Notes: generated by a model not told the origin, from the letters alone. Shown: positions 21,301-33,560, counted from the stretch's first letter. The stretch is 64,000 nucleotides of DNA from Rhipicephalus microplus (GCF_043290135.1 NC_134710.1:9659821-9723820); one strand, 5' to 3'. Translations and numbers: made by a program.

Positions 21301-24300
21301 TTTTAGCGCAATATTAATGAGATCTAACAGACAGTAATGCTAAGGAATGTACAGGGGAAGTTAATAGAACCAGCGGAATGTAAATAAGAAGAAAGAAAAG
21401 TGGATGAAAAAATAACCAGCCGTGGGCAGGAATCGAACCTACGACCTTCGAATGACGCGTTCGATGCTCTAACCACTGGGCTACCACAGCGTCCTTCCCT
21501 CCATCCACTTTTTTGGGTTTATATGTGGATTTAGAAGTAGGAGTGACAGTCAGCGCAATCTATAAGCCAAGTGACAAGTCTGAAAACACTCTTTTATGCG
21601 CATTTTTGGCGTCACGTAGCACGTGAACTTATTATGAGCAGGCAGCTGATTGATAGTCCCTTGTATACAACCTAATGACACGAAGTCTGCCAGTACAAGA
21701 CCCTCGTTTAATGAAATAAGGGAAAGAAGTGTATACCCAAAGGCTCGTTTTTCCGTGTTTTAACGCAATATTAATGAGATCTAACAGACAGTAATGCTAA
21801 GGAATGTACAGGGGAAGTTATTAGAACCAATAGAATGTAAATAAGAAGAAAGAAAAGTGAATGAAAAAATAACCAGCCGTGAGCAGGAATCGAACCTACG
21901 ACCTTCGAATAACGCGTTCGATGCTCAAACCACTGAGCTACCACAGCGGCCTTCCCTCCAACCACTTTTTTCGGTTTATATGTGGATTTAGAAGTAGGAG
22001 TGACAGTCAGGGCCATCTATAAGCCAAGTGACGAGTGTGAAAGCACTCTTTTATGCGAATGTTTGGCATCACGTAGCACGTGAACTTATTATGAGCGGGC
22101 AGCTGATTAATGGTCCCTCGTGTACAACCGAATGAGACCAAGTCTGCCAATACGAGACTCTCGTTTAATGAAATAAGGGAAAGAAGTGTATACCTAAGGG
22201 CTCGTTTTTCTGTGTTTTAACGCAATAATAATCAGATCTAACAGACAGTAATGCTGAGGAATGTACAGGGGAAGTTATTATAACCAATGGAGTGTAAATA
22301 GGAAGAAAGAAAAGTGGATGAATAAATAACCAGATATGAGCAGGAATCGAACCTACGACCTTCGAATAACGCGTTCGACGCTCTAACCACTGAGCTACCA
22401 CAGCGGCCTTCCCTCCATCCACTTTTTTGGGTTTATATGTGGATTTAGAAGTAGGAGTGACAGTCAGCGCCATCTATAAGCCAAGTGACGAGTGTGAAAG
22501 CACTCTTCTATGCGAATGTTTGGCATCACGTAGCACGTGAACTTATTATGAGCGGGCAGCTGATTAATAGTCCCTCGTGTACAATCTAATGAGACCAAGT
22601 CTGCCAATACGAGACTCTCGTTTAATGAAATAAGGGAAAGAAGTGTATACCAAAGGGCTCGTTTTTCCGTGTTTTAGCGCAATAATAATGAGATCTAACA
22701 GACAGTAATGCTAAGGAATGTACAGGGGAAGTTAATATAACCAGCGGAATGTAAATAAGAAGAAAGAAAAGTGGATGAAAAAATAACCAGCCGTGCGCAG
22801 GAATCGAACCTACGACCTTCGAATGACGTGTTCGATGCTCTAACCACTGGGCTACCACAGCGTCCTTCCCTCCATCCACTTTTTTGGGTTTATATGTGGA
22901 TTTAGAAGTAGGAGTGACAGTCAGCGCCATCTATAAGCCAAGTGACAAGTGTGAAAACACTCTTTTATGCGCATTTTTGGCGTCACGTAGCACGTGAACT
23001 TATTATGAGCGGGCAGCTGATTGATAGTCCCTTGTATACAACCTAAGGACACCAAGTCTGCCAGTACGAGACCCTCGTTTAATGAAATAAGGGAAAGAAG
23101 TGTATACCTAAGGGCTCGTTTTTCCGTGTTTTAACGCAATATTAATGAGATCTAACAGAATGTAATGCTAAGAAATGTACAGGGGAAGTTATTAGAAACA
23201 ATAGAATGTAAATAAGAAGAAAGAAAAGTGAATGAAAAAATAACCAGCCGTGAGCAGGAATCGAACCTACGACCTTCGAATAACGCGTTCGATGCTCAAA
23301 CCACTGAGCTACCACAGCGGCCTTCCCTCCCTCCACTTTTTTCGGTTTATATGTGTAATTAGAAGTAGGAGTGACAGTCAGCGCCATCTATAAGCCAAGC
23401 AACGAGTGTGAAAACACTCTTTTATGCGCATGTTTGGCGTCACGTAGCACGTGAACTAATTATGAGCGGGCAGCTGATAAATAGTCCCTCGTATACAACC
23501 TAATAACACCAAGTCTGCCAGTACGAGACCCTCGTTTAATGAAATAAGGGAAAGAAGTGTATACCTAAGGGCTCGTTTTTCTGTGTTTTAACGCAATAAT
23601 AATAGGATCTAACAGACAGTAATGCTAAGGAATGTACACGGGAAGTTATTAGAACCAATGGATTGTAAATAGGAAGAAAGAAAAGTGAATGAATAAATAA
23701 CCAGACATGAGCAGGAATCGAACCTAAGACCTTCGAATAACGCCTTCGACGCTCTAACCACTGCGCTACCAAAGAGGCCTTCCCTCCATCCACTTTTTTC
23801 GGTTTATATGTGGATTTAGAAGTAGGAGTGACAGTCAGCGCCATCTATAAGCCAAGTGACCAGTGTGAAAGCACTTTTTTATGCGCATGTTTGGCATCAC
23901 GTAGCACGTGAACTTATTATGAGCGGGCAGCTGATTAATAATCCCTCGTGTACCACCTAGTGAGACCAAGTCTGCCAGTACGAGACCCTCGTTTAATGAA
24001 ATAAAGGAAAGAAGTGTATACATAGGGGCTCGTTTTTTCCGGGTTTTAACGCATTAATAATGAGATCTAACAGACAGTAAGGCTAAGGAATATACAGGGG
24101 AATAGTAGAACCAGTGGAATGTAAATAGGTAGAAAGAAAAGTGGATGAAAAAATAACCAGCCGTGAGCAGGACTCGAACCTACGACCTTCGAATAACGCG
24201 TTCGATGCTCTAACCACTTAGCTACCACAAAGGCCTTCCCTCCATCCACTTTTTTTTGGGTTTATATATGAATTTAGAAGTAGGAGTGACAGTCAGCGCC

Positions 24301-26433
24301 ATCTGTAAGCCAAACGACGAGTGTGAAAACACTCTTTTATGCGCATGTTTGGCGTCACGTAGCACGTGAACCTAATGTGAGCGGGCAGCTGATTAATAGT
24401 CCCTCGTGTACAACCTAATGACAAGTACGAGACTCTCGTTTAATGAAATAAGGGAAAGAAGCGTATACCTAAGGGCTCGTTTTTCCGTGTTTCAACGCAA
24501 TAATATTGAGATCTAACAGACAGTAATGCTAAGGAACGTACAGGGGAAGTTATTAGAACCAATGGAGTGTAAAGAAGAAGAAAGAAAAGTGGATGGAAAA
24601 ATAACCAGACATGTGCAGGAATCGAACCTACGACCTTCGAATAACGCGTTAAATGCTCCAACCACTGAGCTACCACAGCGGCCTTCCCTCCATACACTTT
24701 TTTCGGTTTATATGTGGATTTAGAAGTAGGAGTGACAGTCAGCGCCATCTATAAGCCAAGTGACGAGTGTGAAAGCACTCTTTTATGCGAATGTTTGGCA
24801 TCACGTAGCACGTGAACCTATTATGAGCGGGCAGCTGATTAATAGTCCCTCGTGTACAACCTAATGAGACCAAGTCTGCCAATACGAGACTCTCGTTTAA
24901 TGAAATAAGGGAAAGAAGTGTATACCTAAGGGCTCGTTTTTCCGTGTTGTAGCGCAATATTAATGAGATCTAACAGACAGTAATGCTAAGGAATGTACAG
25001 GGGAAGTTAATAGAACCAGCGGAATGTAAATAAGAAGAAAGAAAAGTGGATGAAAAAATAACCAGCCGTGAGCAGGAATCGAACCTATGACCTTCGAATG
25101 ACGTGTTCGATGCTCTAACCACTGGGCTACCACAGCGTCCTTCCCTCCATCCACTTTTTTGGGTTTATATGTGGATTTAGAAGTAGGAGTGACAGTCAGC
25201 GCCATCTATAAGCCAAGTGACAAGTGTGAAAACACTCTTTTATGCGCATTTTTGGCGTCACGTAGCACGTGACCTTATTATGAGCGGGCAGCTGATTGAT
25301 AGTCCCTTGTATACAACCTAATGACACCCAGTCTGCCAGTACGAGACCCTCGTTTAATGCAATATGGGAAAGAAGTGTACACCCAAAGGCTCGTTTTTCC
25401 GTGTTTTAACGCAATACAATGAGATCTACCAGACAGTAATGCTAAGGAATATACAGGGGAAGTTATTAAAACTAATGAAATGTAAATAACAAGAAAGAAA
25501 AGTGGATGAAAAAATAACCAGACGTGAGCAGGAATCAAACCTACGACCTTCGAATAACGCGTTCGACGCTCTAACCACTGAGCTACCACAGCGGCCTTCC
25601 CTCCCTCCACTTTTTTGGGTTTATATGTGTAATTAGAAGTAGGAGTGACAGTCAGCGCCATCTATAAGCCAAGCAACGAGTGTGAAAACACTCTTTTATG
25701 CGCATGTTTGGCGTCACGTAGCACGTGAACTAATTATGAGCGGGCAGCTGATAAATAGTCCCTCGTATACAACCTAATAACACCAAGTCTGCCAGTACGA
25801 GACCCTCGTTTAATGAAATAAGGGAAAGAAGTGTATACCTAAGGGCTCGTTTTTCTGTGTTTTAACGCAATAATAATAGGATCTAACAGACAGTAATGCT
25901 GAGGAATGTACACGGGAAGTTATTAGAACCAATGGATTGTAAATAGGAAGAAAGAAAAGTGGATTAATAAATAACCAGACATGAGCAGGAATCGAACCTA
26001 CGACCTTCGAATAACGCCTTCGACGCTCTAACCACTGCGCTACCAAAGAGGCCTTCCCTCCATCCACTTTTTTTCGGTTTATATGTGGATTTAGAAGTAG
26101 GAGTGACAGTCAGCGCCATCTGTAAGCCAAGTGACGAGTGTGAAAGCACTCTTTTATGCACATGTTTGGCATCACGTAGCACGTGAACTTATTATGAGCG
26201 GGCAGCTGATTAATAATCTCTCGTGTACAACCTAGTGAGACCAAGTCTGCCAGTACGAGACCCTCGTTTAATGAAATAAAGGAAAGAAGTGTATACATAG
26301 GGGCTCGTTTTTCCGGGTTTTAACGCATTAATAATGAGATCTAACAGACAGTAAGGCTAAGGAATATACAGGGGAATAGTAGAACCAGTGGAATGTAAAT
26401 AGGTAGAAAGAAAAGTGGATGAAAAAATAACCA

Positions 26434-26505
26434 GCCGTGAGCAGGACTCGAACCTACGACCTTCGAATAACGCGTTCGATGCTCTAACCACTGAGCTACC
26501 ACAGC
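26434..26505 (-). ncRNA. tRNA-like cloverleaf, representative array unit
   Basis: On the minus strand these 72 nt fold by hand into a full cloverleaf: acceptor GCTGTGG/TCACGGC (5 Watson-Crick plus 2 wobble pairs), D stem GCTC/GAGC with loop AGTGGTTA, anticodon stem TCGAA/TTCGA with 7-nt loop CGCGTTA, variable AGGTC, and T stem GTAGG/CCTGC with loop TTCGAGT. A box TAGCTCAGTGG and B box GGTTCGAGTCC match pol III consensus exactly. The conventional anticodon would be CGU (Thr), but position 33 is G rather than U and no CCA is encoded, so it is probably not a working tRNA. Six T residues (26422-26427) lie just downstream as a pol III stop. Inverted repeats AAAAGTGGATG (26411-26421) and CATCCACTTTT (26517-26527) bracket it. 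Confidence 0.75.
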
Positions 26506-27800
26506 GTCCTTCCCTCCATCCACTTTTTTGGGTTTATATGTGGATTTAGAAGTAGGAGTGACAGTCAGCGCCATCTATAAGCCAAGTGACAAGTGTGAAA
26601 ACACTCTTTTATGCGCATTTTTGGCGTCACGTAGCACGTGAACCTAATGTGAGCGGGCAGCTGATTAATAGTCCCTCGTGTACAACCTAATGACACCAAG
26701 TCAGCCAGTACGAGACCCTCGTTTAATGAAATAAGGGAAAGAAGCGTATACCTAAGGGCTCGTTTTTCCGTGTTTCAACGCAATAATATTGAGATCTAAC
26801 AGACAGTAATGCTAAGGAACGTACAGGGGAAGTTATTAGAACCAATGGAGTGTAAAGAACAAGAAAGAAAAGTGGATGGAAAAATAACCAGACATGAGCA
26901 GGAATCGAACCTACGACCTTCGAATAACGCGTTAAATGCTCTAAACACTGAGCTACCACAGCGGCCTTCCCTCCATCCACTTTTTTCGGTTTATATGTGG
27001 ATTTAGAAGTAGGAGTGACAGTCAGCGCCATCTATAAGCAGAGTGACGAGTGTGAAAGCACTCTTTTATGCGAATGTTTGGCATCACGTAGCACGTGAAC
27101 TTATTATGAGCGGGCAGCTGATTAATAGTCCCTCGTGTACAACCTAATGAGACCAAGTCTGCCAATACGAGACTCTCGTTTAATGAAATAAGGGAAAGAA
27201 GTGTATACCAAAGGGCTCGTTTTTCCGTGTTTTAGCGCAATAATAATGAGATCTAACAGACAGTAATGCTAAGGAATGTACAGGGGTAGTTAATAGAACC
27301 AGCGGAATGTAAATAAGAAGAAAGAAAAGTGGATGAAAAAATAACCAGCCGTGAGCAGGAATCGAACCTACGACCTTCGAATGACGTGTTCGATGCTCTA
27401 ACCACTGGGATACCACAGCGTCCTTCCCTCCATCCACTTTTTGGTTTATATGTGGATTTAGAAGTAGGAGTGACAGTCAGCGCCATCTATAAGCCAAGTG
27501 ACAAGTGTGAAAACACTCTTTTATGCGCATGTTTGGCGTCACGTAGCACGTGAACTTATTATGAGCGGGCAGCTGATTAATAATCCCTCGTGTACAACCT
27601 AGTGAGACCAAGTCTGCCAGTACGAGACCCTCGTTTAATGAAATAAAGGAAAGAAGTGTATACATAGGGGCTCGTTTTTCCGGGTTTTAACGCATTAATA
27701 ATGAGATCTAACAGACAGTAAGGCTAAGGAATATACAGGGGAATAGTAGAACCAGTGGAATGTAAATAGGTAGAAAGAAAAGTGGATGAAAAAATAACCA

Positions 27801-27872
27801 GCCGTGAGCAGGACTCGAACCTACGACCTTCGAATAACGCGTTCGATGCTCTAACCACTGAGCTACCACAGC
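27801..27872 (-). ncRNA. tRNA-like cloverleaf, second well-preserved unit
   Basis: This is the same 72-nt fold as the copy at 26434-26505, with identical A and B boxes and the same T6 run just beyond its 3' end. Other cores carry one to several changes in the D, anticodon or acceptor stem; for example the core near 18720 has a rebuilt anticodon arm and that near 21935 has TTTGAGC in place of TTAGAGC. Confidence 0.7.
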
Positions 27873-28814
27873 GTCCTTCCCTCCATCCACTTTTTTGGGT
27901 TTATATGTGGATTTAGAAGTAGGAGTGACAGTCAGCGCCATCTATAAGCCAAGTGACAAGTGTGAAAACACTCTTTTATGCGCATGTTTGGCGTCACGTA
28001 GCACGTGAACTAATTATGAGCGGGCAGCTGATAAATAGTCCCTCGTATACAACCTAATAACACCAAGTCTGCCAGTACGAGACCCTCGTTTAATGAAATA
28101 AGGGAAAGAAGTGTATACCTAAGGGCTCGTTTTTCTGTGTTTTAACGCAATAATAATGGGATCTAACAGACAGTAATGCTAAGGAATGTACAGGGGAAGT
28201 TATTAGAACCAATGGATTGTAAATAGGAAGAAAGAAAAGTGGATGAATAAATAACCAGACATGAGCAGGAATCGAACTTACGACCTTCGAATAACGCCTT
28301 CGACGCTCTAACCACTGCGCTACCAAAGAGGCCTTCCCTCCATCCACTTTTTTCGGTTTATATGTGGATTTAGAAGTAGGAGTGACAGTCAGCGCCATCT
28401 ATAAGCCAAGCGACGAGCGTGAAAACACTCTTTTATGCGCATGTTTGGCGTCACGTAGCACGTGAACTTATTATGAGCGGGCAGCTGATTAATAGTCCCT
28501 CGTATACAACCTTATGACACCAAATCTACCAGTATGAGACCCTCATTTAATGAAATAAAGGAAAGAAGTGTATACCTGAAGGCTCGTTTTTCCGTGTTTT
28601 AACGCAATAATAATGAGATGTAACAGACAGTATTGGTAAGGAATGTACAGGGGAAGTTATTAGAACCAATGAAGTGTAAATAAGAAGAAAGGAAAGTGGA
28701 TGATAAAATAACCAGACGTGAGCAGGAATCGAACCTACGACCTTCGAATAACGCCTTCGACGCTCTAACCACTGAGCTACCAAAGAGGCCTTCCCTCCAT
28801 CCACTTTTTTGGGT

Positions 28815-29018
28815 TTATATGTGGATTTAGAAGTATTTAAAAGCTACCTAACTTGTTTGTCGACCGTTCTAGCCGTTTTTCGTCGAGCGGGACTCCAGCT
28901 GAACTCGAAAAAGTGCTTATATGTGGATTTAGAAGTATTTAAAAGCTACCTAACTTGTTTGTCGACCGTTCTAGCCGTTTTTCGTCGAACGGGACTCCAG
29001 CTGAACTCGAAAAAGTGC
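28815..29018. repeat. 102-bp tandem duplication across array/Gypsy junction
   Basis: Positions 28815-28916 and 28917-29018 match at 101 of 102 bases. Each copy begins with 22 bp of array sequence (TTATATGTGGATTTAGAAGT) and continues into Gypsy RT coding sequence, so the duplication arose after the two were joined. Confidence 0.95.
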
Positions 29019-31068
29019 AATTTCGGCCGACGAGAAATCACGGTCCTTGGTCATCGTGTAAGTGCTGCTGGCGTTTAACCGGACTCTGACCAGATTAGCT
29101 CTGTCAAGAACTTTCCTCTACTACCAAAGATGTTCGTTGTTTTGTGGGCTTGGGCTCGTACTTCCTACGTTTTATACCCACTTTCGCTACAATTGCACGA
29201 CCACTCACTGATCTTCTCAAAAAGAATGCGCCCTTCTCGTGAGGCCACGACCAAGCGGCTGCGTTTTCTACGCTGATGCAGCTGCTCCCTTCACCACCAA
29301 TATTGGCTCATTTCAACCCGTCCACGACGACTGAAGTTCGCACAGACGCCAGTGCTCACGGCTTCGGCACCGTCCTCGCTCAACACCAAGGGAGCCGAAC
29401 GCGTGTATTGCGTATGACAGCCGCTTTCTCTCCACATCTGGGCAAAACTATTCGATAACAGAGCGCGAGTGTCTTGCATTTGTCTGGGCTGTAGCGAAAT
29501 TTCGCCCCTATTTGTATGGCCGGGAGTTTTCAGTCATTACGGACCACCACGCTCTGTGTTGGTTGTCGTCGCTCAAGTACCCAACTGGTCGTCTAGGTCA
29601 CTGGGCTCTACCTCTCCAGGAGTATACCTTCGACGTACTTTATAAGTCTGGCAGGTTACACCAAGATGCCTATTGTCTCTCGCGTTATCCGGTGGACCCT
29701 GCTAGCCTCGCTGTCCGTGAGAGCAATTCTTCTGTGCTCGCCATATCCAATTTGCACGACATCGGCACAGATCAACGCCGGGACGCAACCCTCAAGACGG
29801 TCATTGAGCGAGTATCTTCAGGACATTCCGACCTTTCACTCCGTCAATATGTCCTCCGCAACAAAATTCTGTACCACCACAACATAAAGCCTGATGGCCC
29901 GGAATGTTGGTTAGTTATTCCCCGACGCCTGCGTGCCACCATTCTTCAACATCTGCAGGACGCTCCGACGGCAGGACACCTGGGTTTTTCACGCACCTAT
30001 CACCACGTGCGGCAACGGTTCTTTTGACCTGGCCTGTATAAATTTGTGTGCCGTTACGTCGCTGTTTGCGAGCACTGCCAGCGCCGCAAACGTCCGTCTC
30101 TCCGTACGGCTGGCCTGCTCCAATCTATCGACATTCCCCCGGAACCATCCTTCCGCGTCGGCATCGACTTGCTTGGACCTTTCCTAACGTACGTGTCAGG
30201 CAACAAATGGATTGCTGTCGCAACTGACTATGCGACCAGATACGCTATAACTCGTGCCTTGCCGAGTAGCTGCGCTATAGACGTCGCAGACTTTCTACTG
30301 AATGATGTCATTCTGCGGCATGGGGCTCCACGCCAGGTTTTGACGGATCGTGGCCGCTTCTTCCTCGCAAACGTTATCGACGAAACCTTCCGTAGCTGCT
30401 CTTCCGATCATCACCTTACTACTGCCTACCATGCCCAGACCAACGGTCTCACAGAGCACCTCAACTGAACTCTTACAGACATGTTGTCCATGTACGTCTC
30501 TGCTGATCGCCGTGACTGGGACGCAATGCTCCCGACGTTACGTTTGCGTACAATTCATTAAGACATGACACCGCTGGCTATTCTCCGTTCTTTCTTTTGT
30601 ACGGCCACAACCCTGCGTTGCGATTCGACACTCCTTCCTTCTGATACTATCAAACCAACGGTGTATGCTCAGGACGTTGCTTCTCGAGCCCGCGTCACTC
30701 GCCAAACCACGCACACTAGGCTCACTGCTTCCCAGGCCTCACAAAAAGTCCGCTACAATGACTGGCACCACGACGTTGACTACCCTGCTGACTCTCTCGT
30801 CCTACGTTGGACGCCGCATTGGCGTGAAGGCTTGTACGAGAAACTCCTTCCACGATACATCGGGCCCTACAAAGTTCTCCGCAAAGTCACCGACGTCGAC
30901 TACCTCATCACTCCCGCTGAACCACACTCATTTTATGCCACACCACCTACTGATGTTGTTCATGTGTCGCGACTAAAACGCTACTACACTGCCAGTCCTG
31001 ATTGCCTTAGTGGCGCCGTGACGGCGCTTCGTCCGCCGGGGGGGGGGGGTGATTTTACGAGGCAGTGA
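28960..31068 (+). pseudogene. Gypsy pol remnant: RT thumb, RNase H, integrase
   Basis: The RT end reads AGLQLNSKKCNFG and VLGHRVSAAGV (to ~29078). RNase H follows: VRTDASAHGFGTVLAQ (~29340) and VITDHHALCWLSSLKYPTGR (~29530). The integrase HHCC region gives AGHLGFSRTYHHVRQRFF (~30000) and CEHCQRRK (~30070). The DDE core includes GIDLLGPF, ATDYATRYA, VLTDRGRFF and GLTEHLN (30150-30468). A CGA-to-TGA type change stops the frame just after the catalytic Glu block (stop near 30466). The C-terminal part resumes at 30565-31068 with LPRYIGPYKVLRKV, the GPY/F motif. Several frameshifts, including one after RNase H Arg at ~29458, make it non-functional. Confidence 0.85.
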
Positions 31069-31210
31069 GTGGGCATGACTCCGCCGTCGTGGACGCATCG
31101 ATGAAGAAGAAGCGGATTCGGCGCGCGAGATCCTAGCAGCCCTAGGGTGTCACACCTAACTGTAAATATTGCAAATACACTCGTTTTTCGCTTCCGTGTG
31201 TTTTTAATCC

Positions 31211-31218
<8 letters not shown>
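31050..31218 (+). repeat. Putative 3' LTR of Gypsy G1 (169 bp)
   Basis: It starts TGATTTTACG immediately after an 11-G polypurine-like run and ends CCCGTAACA, giving TG...CA ends with partly inverted termini. It is short but comparable to the LTR near 62.3 kb. No 5' partner is present. Confidence 0.6.
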
Positions 31219-31465
<247 letters not shown>

Positions 31466-31484
31466 GCTGCATTTTGCAAGCCTT

Positions 31485-31726
31485 GCCCCGCCGTGGCGGT
31501 CTAGTGGCTAAGGTACTCAGCTGCTGACCCGCAGGTCGCGGGTACGAATCCCGGCTGCATTTCCGATGGAGGCGGAAATGTTGTAGGCCCGTTTGCTCCT
31601 ATTTGGGTTCACGTTAAAGAACCCCAGGTGGTCTAAACTTCCGGAGACCTCCAATACGGCGTCTCTCATAATCATATGGTGGTTTTGGGACGTTAAACCC
31701 CACAAATCAATCAATCAAATCAATCA
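31485..31726 (+). mobile_element. Ruka-like SINE, full length
   Basis: It starts GCCCCGCCGTGG with A box CGGTCTAGTGG and a slightly decayed B box GGGTACGAATCC, then the shared body and an ATCAATCA-rich tail. A 14-bp target duplication ATTTTGCAAGCCTT flanks it (31471-31484 and 31727-31740). The head lacks part of the GGCGGCTGC segment seen in the 59.9-kb copy. Confidence 0.92.
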
Positions 31727-32511
31727 ATTTTGCAAGCCTTCTCTTTTCACTTGGACAGCAGACTGAGGACTTCTTTTCCCGCAAGCTCAAGGAAAAAAGC
31801 AATCAAGTCAGTAGGCCTCTCACTCCTCTGTTTAGAATATTTAGGCTGTTTTTGCTTTTTGGTAACACGGTCAACGAAAGCCTTCCAGTCTAGGTTGGCG
31901 TTCTTGCAAGGGAGCTTTGCCGTATAGGCACCCATGTCCACAATATTATTTCCAAATGCATCTTCTACTACTCTCAGAACTCCATCCATTTACACACATC
32001 CCTAGCGAAGAATGCAATCATGAGTTTTGGTTGCTTGGCTTCGTCCTGTCAAACTATGCAGCGATTGTGTCGGTAGCCATAGTCGATCCAACTTCTTCTT
32101 GTGCACTTGAAATGCATTTCTGCCTGGTTATAAACTCGGACAGGATACGCGTCACGTTGTCCTTGAATTCTAAAATTGTCTGGTGCTCGGCTTCGAAGTC
32201 CTTTTCTAAGATGAGACTTTCTAATCAGAGTTGATCTTGTTCAGCGCAACTTAATTTGTCTTTAGCCTCTCATATATTGAAACGACCTGCTCCTGCTTCG
32301 CGCAGTCATTGCGAAGTAGGACACTTGCCTCAGTGGCGATCCGGTTGTTCAGAGATCGTCGCAATGTCCGCTTTACCTTGATCTTCTCCATGTCTTCTAG
32401 GTGACTCGTAGCCGTCAGTTGGTCAATTCCGGGTAGACCGGCACCAAATGTGACAGATATGGCTTGGGGCAACCTTTGAAGTACCTCGACAGATTTCAGT
32501 ACCACGCCATA

Positions 32512-33560
32512 TCCCCCACAAGATTACGCAGTTCCGTGTTCATAAACCTTTCAAATGTCGCAGGGGCGTTGCGCAAACCAAACGGCATGACATTGAATTC
32601 GAACAAACCATCTGGTGTCACAAAAGTGTTTTTTTTTCTTTCTCGACAAAAGGCATAGGTATCGACCAATAGCCCGATCGAAGGTCCACAAATAAGAAGT
32701 AATTAAGATACCGAACGAAGACAGTTGATAACGTCATCTATACGGGGAAGTGGATACACATCCTTTTCATCACAGAATTCAGACGCCGGTAGTCGACGCA
32801 AAACCTCCAGGACCCGTTTTTTCTTCACGAGGATAACCAGCGCAGCGCAGGGGCTAGAAGAGTCTCGAGTGACACCCTTAGTCAACATGCCTTCCACCTG
32901 CTCGGCGATCACTTTGCGCTCCGATACAGATATACGGCATGGTTACTGCCTTATAAGATGCGTGGACCCCGTGTCCATCTGGTGGCGAGCCCACGTATTG
33001 GGAACACAAACTTTCGTAGTGTCCTGGGTGAAATTAAACAATGAAGCATGCCTGCTATGGATGCTGACAAGGGCTTGACGCCTCTAAGACGCTTCAGGGC
33101 CTTGCTAACCATCTTAAACGGCAAAGAGTCTTCAGGGGCACCAGGGCTAGTCTCATGCGCATGGGCTTCACGCGAGGCGTCATTGCTTAGGGTGTCTTTG
33201 TTGACACTTGTATCCGCTTAAAACGAGGCAAGTCACATACCGCTTGGAAGTGCAAGAGACTGGTTGAATAGATCGGGCACCCACATTGTACTTGTGCCAC
33301 TGGCCACAGAGACAATACAACGAGGCACGAACACACCCTTCTTTGTGACTATCGAAGGCATCAGCTCAACAATAGCATCGAATAAATTGTTGTCGGCACT
33401 AGCAACAGTAACTTTAACGCTTGACAAGGAACGCTTGATAAGGAACGCTTGATAAAGAACGCCAGCTTTACACAGGTGGTCTAAACTGTTTAGTGGACAT
33501 GGGAGCGAGTGTCCTCCCATGTCCACTAAAGATGGCGTTGTAACATTGTTTACAGAAACG
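32512..33560 (-). pseudogene. Gypsy G3 protease-RT remnant
   Basis: The protease site near 33500-33560 reads LVDMGGHSLPCPL where an aspartic protease should have DTGA. A linker with MWVPDLFNQ follows. RT begins with EQVEGMLTKGVTRDSSSPCA, LVILVKKK and DVYPLPRIDDVINCL (32703-32912), then TPDGLFEFNVMPFGLRNAPA and FERFMN (~32540-32610). The YxDD box is lost. Confidence 0.7.
33490..33531. repeat. Perfect 17-bp inverted repeat in protease region
   Basis: TTTAGTGGACATGGGAG and CTCCCATGTCCACTAAA are separated by 8 bp (CGAGTGTC). Confidence 0.9.

Larger units (their letters stand above)
12800..28835 (-). repeat. Tandem array of ~30 tRNA-like units, ~457 bp each
   Basis: The same ~457-bp unit recurs head to tail. 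The landmark GCGTCACGTAGCACGTGAAC spaces at 457-458 bp, and the tRNA-like core near GAGCTACCAC is found 30 times (7 before and 23 after the P element at 15706-18330). Read on the minus strand, each unit holds a 72-nt tRNA-like sequence, a T6 run, an AT-rich body with a run of moderately conserved sequence, and a segment with GATGGCGCTGACTGTCACTC. Units differ at a few percent to ~10% of positions. Most 60-130-codon frames here (all beginning like MALTVTPTSK and passing through the tRNA-like part as VVAQWLEHRTRYSKVVGSIP) are artefacts of translating this repeat. Confidence 0.95.

Noticed and set aside
26434..26505. Functional tRNA-Thr(CGU) gene
   Set aside because: The fold is complete but U33 is replaced by G, stems vary between units and the sequence is part of a satellite unit, so a decoding tRNA is unlikely.
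12774..28804. Family of ~100-residue proteins beginning MALTVTPTSK and containing VVAQWLEHRTRYSKVVGSIP
   Set aside because: They recur once per repeat unit and read straight through the tRNA-like promoter and T6 terminator; the frame shifts freely between units. They are translations of a non-coding repeat.
12800..28835. CRISPR array
   Set aside because: Units are ~457 bp and nearly identical throughout with no short repeat/unique spacer pattern, and the genome is eukaryotic.
32251..32505. Host gene encoding a coiled-coil protein
   Set aside because: Stops follow shortly, the sequence abuts a Gypsy RT and continues as gag-like debris, so a retroelement origin is more likely.
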